Assembly: GCA_036675505.1 (NCBI GenBank)
Contig: JAKFEW010000003.1
Span: 1-9,265 of the forward strand
Direction: 5' to 3'
Length of the DNA stretch: 9,265 bases
DNA from: JAKFEW01 sp036675505
GTDB taxonomy: Bacteria > Cyanobacteriota > Sericytochromatia > S15B-MN24 > JAQBPE01
Below the pieces are notes generated by a model. The model saw only the letters and a program-made list of their open reading frames with translations, had not been told where the DNA came from and did no database searches. Numbering within the stretch: position 1 is the stretch's first letter; each line of letters opens with the position of its first letter. This document shows, one piece after another, positions 6,884 to 9,265 of the stretch. The position numbers were made by a program, and so were the translations under genes.

Positions 6884-7498
6884 TTGCCGGATCCCAGGGA
6901 CGACGAAACCGCGCGGATGAACGCGCTGCTCGCCAAGCTCCAGGCGGGCGGCGCGCCTGGGGCGACGCCAGGGGCGACGCCCGCGGCGGCGCCCACCGCC
7001 GAGTTCGACGCGCTGCCCGTCGCGCAGCGCGCGCTGCGGCTCGGCGAGCTCGCCGACCGGCCGCCCACGTGCGGCGCCGACCAGACGCGCTTCGGCCTGC
7101 TTGCGGCCTCGCTCGCGCGCAGCGCCCCCGACCAGCTCACCGCCGATTTGCTCGCGCGCGTGGCGGGTAGCCCGCCCGGCGCCCGCGGCTTCATGAGCGG
7201 CGTGACCGGGATGGCGCCGGCCGAGCGCGCGCAGCTGCTCGGCGGCCTGCCCGTGGAGTCGCGCAAGCAGCTCTTCGACGAGCTCGGCACCGACGGCGCG
7301 GACCTGCCCCACTCGCTGGCGCTGGTCGCCTCCTTGCTCGTGGCCGATCCGGACCTCGCCGGCGAGGCCGTCGAGTGGGGCGGCCAGGCGCTGGCGCAGG
7401 CGCTCGCCGACCAGCTCGGGCCGGGCGGCGTCGCGGACCTGCCCACAGCCGTCCAGCGCGCCCTCACAGGCCAGACCCGCCCGCCGGAGCCCACCTGA
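6884..7498 (+). CDS. Uncharacterised helical protein with Ala/Pro/Gly linker
   Basis: I do not recognise this 204-residue protein. I use TTG 6884 as start because GGAGAGGG (6868-6875) lies 8 nt upstream and the gap from the previous stop is then 4 nt, matching the operon. ATG 6917 (Met12) is the alternative. Residues 1-20 form a likely amphipathic helix. Residues ~20-38 are a flexible linker containing a tandem GATP repeat, encoded by a 12-nt DNA repeat at 6959-6982. Residues ~40-200 are predicted all-helical, with recurring short helix pairs such as APAERAQLLGGLPVESRKQL, a pattern loosely like FliG/MgtE-N-type helical repeats (weak resemblance only). No signal peptide, membrane helix or catalytic motif is visible; one Cys (residue 63) is present. 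Its position between the M16 pair and a STAND ATPase suggests an adaptor or accessory role. Confidence 0.8.
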   Translation: MPDPRDDETARMNALLAKLQAGGAPGATPGATPAAAPTAEFDALPVAQRALRLGELADRPPTCGADQTRFGLLAASLARSAPDQLTADLLARVAGSPPGARGFMSGVTGMAPAERAQLLGGLPVESRKQLFDELGTDGADLPHSLALVASLLVADPDLAGEAVEWGGQALAQALADQLGPGGVADLPTAVQRALTGQTRPPEPT

Positions 7499-7502
7499 CC
7501 CG

Positions 7503-9197
7503 ATGACCGCCGACCTGGAACAATCCTGGCTGCTCGACGCCAAGCTCCGCGCCCCGGTCCCGCCCGCCGACCGCGTGCGGCGGAGCTGGGCCGGCTTGCC
7601 CGAGCCCCTGCCGCCCTTCGTGGCGCTCGAAGGCGGCCCCGGCGTCGGCAAGACGCTCGCGCTCGCCGACCTCCAGGCCCGGCTCGCCAAGGGCGGGACG
7701 AGCGTCCTCTGGTATGGCGTGGACGAGGACGACGCCGACGTCGCGACCTTCTTCACGCGCCTCGTGGCGGGCGCCCGCCGCCAGGTGCCGACGCTCGGCG
7801 AGGCGGTGCTCGCGATGGTGCGCGACGGCCGGCTCGCGCCGCGCGGCCTGTGGCGCGCCTTCTTCGGCGACGTGAGCGCCTTCGGCGTGCCATCCTTCGC
7901 GCTCGCGCTCGACGACGCCCACCACCTGCTCACGGCCGCCGACCTGCTGCCTGCGCTCGCCGAGCTCGCCGAGCTGTTCCCGCCGCCGCTGCGCGTGCTC
8001 GCGAGCTCGCGCAAGCCGCTGCCGATCGGGCGGCTCCTGGCCGCGGGCCGCGCCGCGCGCCTGGACGACGCGGCGCTGCGCTTCACGCCCGAAGAGGTCC
8101 AGGCCTACTTGCAGGCGCGCGCGCGCGGCCGCGCCGTGCCGAGCGCCTGGACCAGGCACGCGCCGGGGCTCGAAGGCTGGCCGCTCGGCCTCGCGCTCGT
8201 GACCGCCGGCGGCCCGGACCTCGCCGACGCCAGTGAAAAGCTCCCTGACGACGCGCTCGCGGCCTACGTCGCCGATGAGCTCTTCCGCACGCAGCCGCCG
8301 GAGCGCCGCGCCTTCATGCTGCGCGCCGCCCTGCTGCCGCTGCTCGACGTCGAGACCGCGGCGACGGCGCTCGGCGAGCCGACAGCGGGCGCGCTGCTCG
8401 CCGCCTTGCAGGCCGACCACCTGGTGCGCCGCTTGGACGCGGCCACGCTGGAACGCAGCACCTACGCCTTTCCCAGCCATCTGCGCGAGTTCCTGTGCGC
8501 GGAGGCGGAGCGGGCGATCCCCGCGGCCGAGCTCGCCGCGCTGCATGGCCGCATCGCGACCCGCTTGGCCGGGCGCGGCCAGCCGGCGCTGGCGCTGGCC
8601 CACTTCGTCGCCGCCCAGGCCTGGCCCGCGGCGCTCGCCGCCGCCGCGGAAGCCTTCCCGGCCCTGCGCCTCGAGGGCCGCCACGCCGAGATCGCGCGCC
8701 ACCTCGCGGCCTTCCCGCCGGCCGTGCGCGCGGCCGAGCCGGTGCTGGCGCTCTGGGAGGCCCACGGCCACGCCCGCGGCGGCCGCACCGAGGAGGCCGC
8801 GGCCGCCTACGAGCGGGCCCGCGCGGGCTTCGCCCAGCGCGGCGACGTGGCCTGTGAGCTGGCCGCGCTGGCGCGCCTGGCCGCAGCCGCCGCCCACGCG
8901 GGCGACATGCCGCGCTTCAACGTGCTGGTCACCCAGGCCGCCGCGCGCGCCGCGGAAGCCCGCCCCGAGGACCTCGCCGAGCTGCACCTGGCCCGCGCGC
9001 TGGTGGCCGAGCGGCGCGGCGACACGGCGCTCGCGCGCGAGTGCAACGAGGCCGTGCTGGCCCTCGACGGCGTGGCCGCGGCCCACGTCCACGCCCGCCT
9101 GAACCTGGCCGAGACCGGCTTGCGCGCAGGCGAGATCGATGCCGCGCTGCGCCATGCGGGCCACGCGCGCTGCGCAAGGCCGACGTCGAGGTCGTGA
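7503..9197 (+). CDS. MalT-like STAND ATPase with helical/TPR repeats, no DNA-binding domain; probable 3' frameshift
   Basis: A 564-residue signal-transduction ATPase. Walker A is GGPGVGKT (44-51) and Walker B is FALALDDAHHL (132-142, Asp137/Asp138). RVLASSRKPLP (164-174), LRFTPEEVQAYL (192-203) and LEGWPLGLALV (223-233) are the sensor and winged-helix landmarks of the MalT/LuxR-type STAND group. The module YVADELFRTQPPERRAFMLR (255-274) follows, then Ala-rich TPR-like helices from ~340 to the end. Relatives normally run to 800-1000 residues and end in a LuxR HTH or carry a BTAD; here there is neither. The annotated frame ends in an un-TPR-like tail (CARPTSRS). Adding one base near 9167 would give ...HAALRKADVEVVIA and stop at TGA 9203-9205, overlapping the next start (567 residues). 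It begins 4 nt after the previous gene; its ribosome-binding site is weak (GGAG 7486-7489). Confidence 0.85.
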   Translation: MTADLEQSWLLDAKLRAPVPPADRVRRSWAGLPEPLPPFVALEGGPGVGKTLALADLQARLAKGGTSVLWYGVDEDDADVATFFTRLVAGARRQVPTLGEAVLAMVRDGRLAPRGLWRAFFGDVSAFGVPSFALALDDAHHLLTAADLLPALAELAELFPPPLRVLASSRKPLPIGRLLAAGRAARLDDAALRFTPEEVQAYLQARARGRAVPSAWTRHAPGLEGWPLGLALVTAGGPDLADASEKLPDDALAAYVADELFRTQPPERRAFMLRAALLPLLDVETAATALGEPTAGALLAALQADHLVRRLDAATLERSTYAFPSHLREFLCAEAERAIPAAELAALHGRIATRLAGRGQPALALAHFVAAQAWPAALAAAAEAFPALRLEGRHAEIARHLAAFPPAVRAAEPVLALWEAHGHARGGRTEEAAAAYERARAGFAQRGDVACELAALARLAAAAAHAGDMPRFNVLVTQAAARAAEARPEDLAELHLARALVAERRGDTALARECNEAVLALDGVAAAHVHARLNLAETGLRAGEIDAALRHAGHARCARPTSRS

Positions 9198-9201
9198 TCG
9201 C

Positions 9202-9265
9202 GTGATCGTCACCCTGACCGCCAATCCGAGCCTGGACCGCACCGTCACCCTCGACGGACCGCTCG
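9202..9265 (+). CDS. fruK: 1-phosphofructokinase / PfkB-family sugar kinase, N-terminus (partial, runs off the window)
   Basis: Only 21 codons are present. Starting at GTG 9202 they read MIVTLTANPSLDRTVTLDGP, the hallmark N-terminal beta-strand and NPSLD motif of the 1-phosphofructokinase branch of the PfkB (ribokinase-like) family. FruK converts fructose-1-phosphate to fructose-1,6-bisphosphate with ATP, feeding glycolysis after PTS uptake of fructose. Tagatose-6-phosphate kinase (LacC) shares this N-terminus and cannot be ruled out. GAGGT at 9188-9192 lies 9 nt before GTG, a good ribosome-binding site. The start lies 4 nt after the upstream stop as sequenced, or overlaps it as GTGA if the upstream gene's true frame is the +2 one. 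Nothing of the ATP-binding C-terminal half is visible. Confidence 0.75.
   Translation, partial: MIVTLTANPSLDRTVTLDGPL

Noticed and set aside
4261..7494. Very long antisense open frame (1077 codons) opposite the M16 genes and the 204-aa gene
   Set aside because: It mirrors three well-supported genes and its translation is low-complexity Arg/Ala/Gly/Val-rich. Such frames are expected in GC3-rich coding DNA, where antisense stops are scarce.
4252..7498. A peptide-maturation (RiPP) gene cluster around the M16 pair
   Set aside because: M16 pairs process peptides in some clusters, but there is no precursor peptide, radical-SAM enzyme, cyclase or transporter nearby.
9160..9175. Programmed ribosomal frameshift at the end of the STAND gene
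   Set aside because: No slippery heptamer (X-XXY-YYZ) or A/T-rich slip site is present in CACGCGCGCTGCGC, and the two products would differ only in a short tail. An indel is simpler.

Overview
The window is very GC-rich DNA with dense, same-strand (+) gene packing. Its codons mostly end in G or C, and long antisense open frames arise as by-products. No rRNA, tRNA or marker gene fixes the taxonomy. A YmfF/YmfH-type M16 peptidase pair, several Ser/Pro/Thr-linker lipoproteins and a MalT-like STAND ATPase would fit a high-GC uncultured lineage such as a non-photosynthetic relative of Cyanobacteria, a high-GC Bacillota-like group or Chloroflexota. This placement is a guess.

Layout. (1) 2-106: the last 34 codons of what looks like a DDE transposase, so an insertion sequence probably ends just inside the left edge. 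(2) 183-4138: three separate lipoprotein genes, each with a clear lipobox. They are a 591-aa protein with a carboxypeptidase-regulatory-like fold and SbsA-type Ig-like segments, a 427-aa phospholipase D-like protein with two intact HKD motifs, and a 253-aa protein with a long Pro/Ser/Ala linker and a small beta-rich C-terminal domain. The gaps between them are 91 and 43 nt and hold promoter-like and operator-like sequence (an 11-nt direct repeat and a 15-nt palindrome touching a start codon). (3) 4184-4212: a good sigma70-type promoter, with a GC-rich hairpin in its spacer. (4) 4252-9265: a compact probable operon with gaps of 9, 4 and 4 nt. It encodes an inactive M16 subunit (YmfF-like), an active M16 subunit (YmfH-like), an unrecognised 204-aa protein, a MalT-like STAND ATPase with no visible DNA-binding domain, and the first 21 codons of a PfkB-family kinase, most likely 1-phosphofructokinase.

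How the genes may work together. The M16 pair is expected to form one heterodimeric zinc peptidase; related pairs have been tied to EF-P modification in Bacillus and to peptide processing. The STAND protein is the likely sensor or switch of the operon. Its 3' end appears frameshifted: in the neighbouring frame it would end in a TGA that overlaps the kinase GTG start (GTGA), the usual sign of translational coupling. The lipoprotein block is probably a separate set of cell-envelope functions.

No clearly new system is proven here. The most notable items are the effector-less STAND ATPase coupled to a sugar-phosphate kinase, the unknown protein between it and the M16 pair, and the compact regulatory sequences at the lipoprotein genes.
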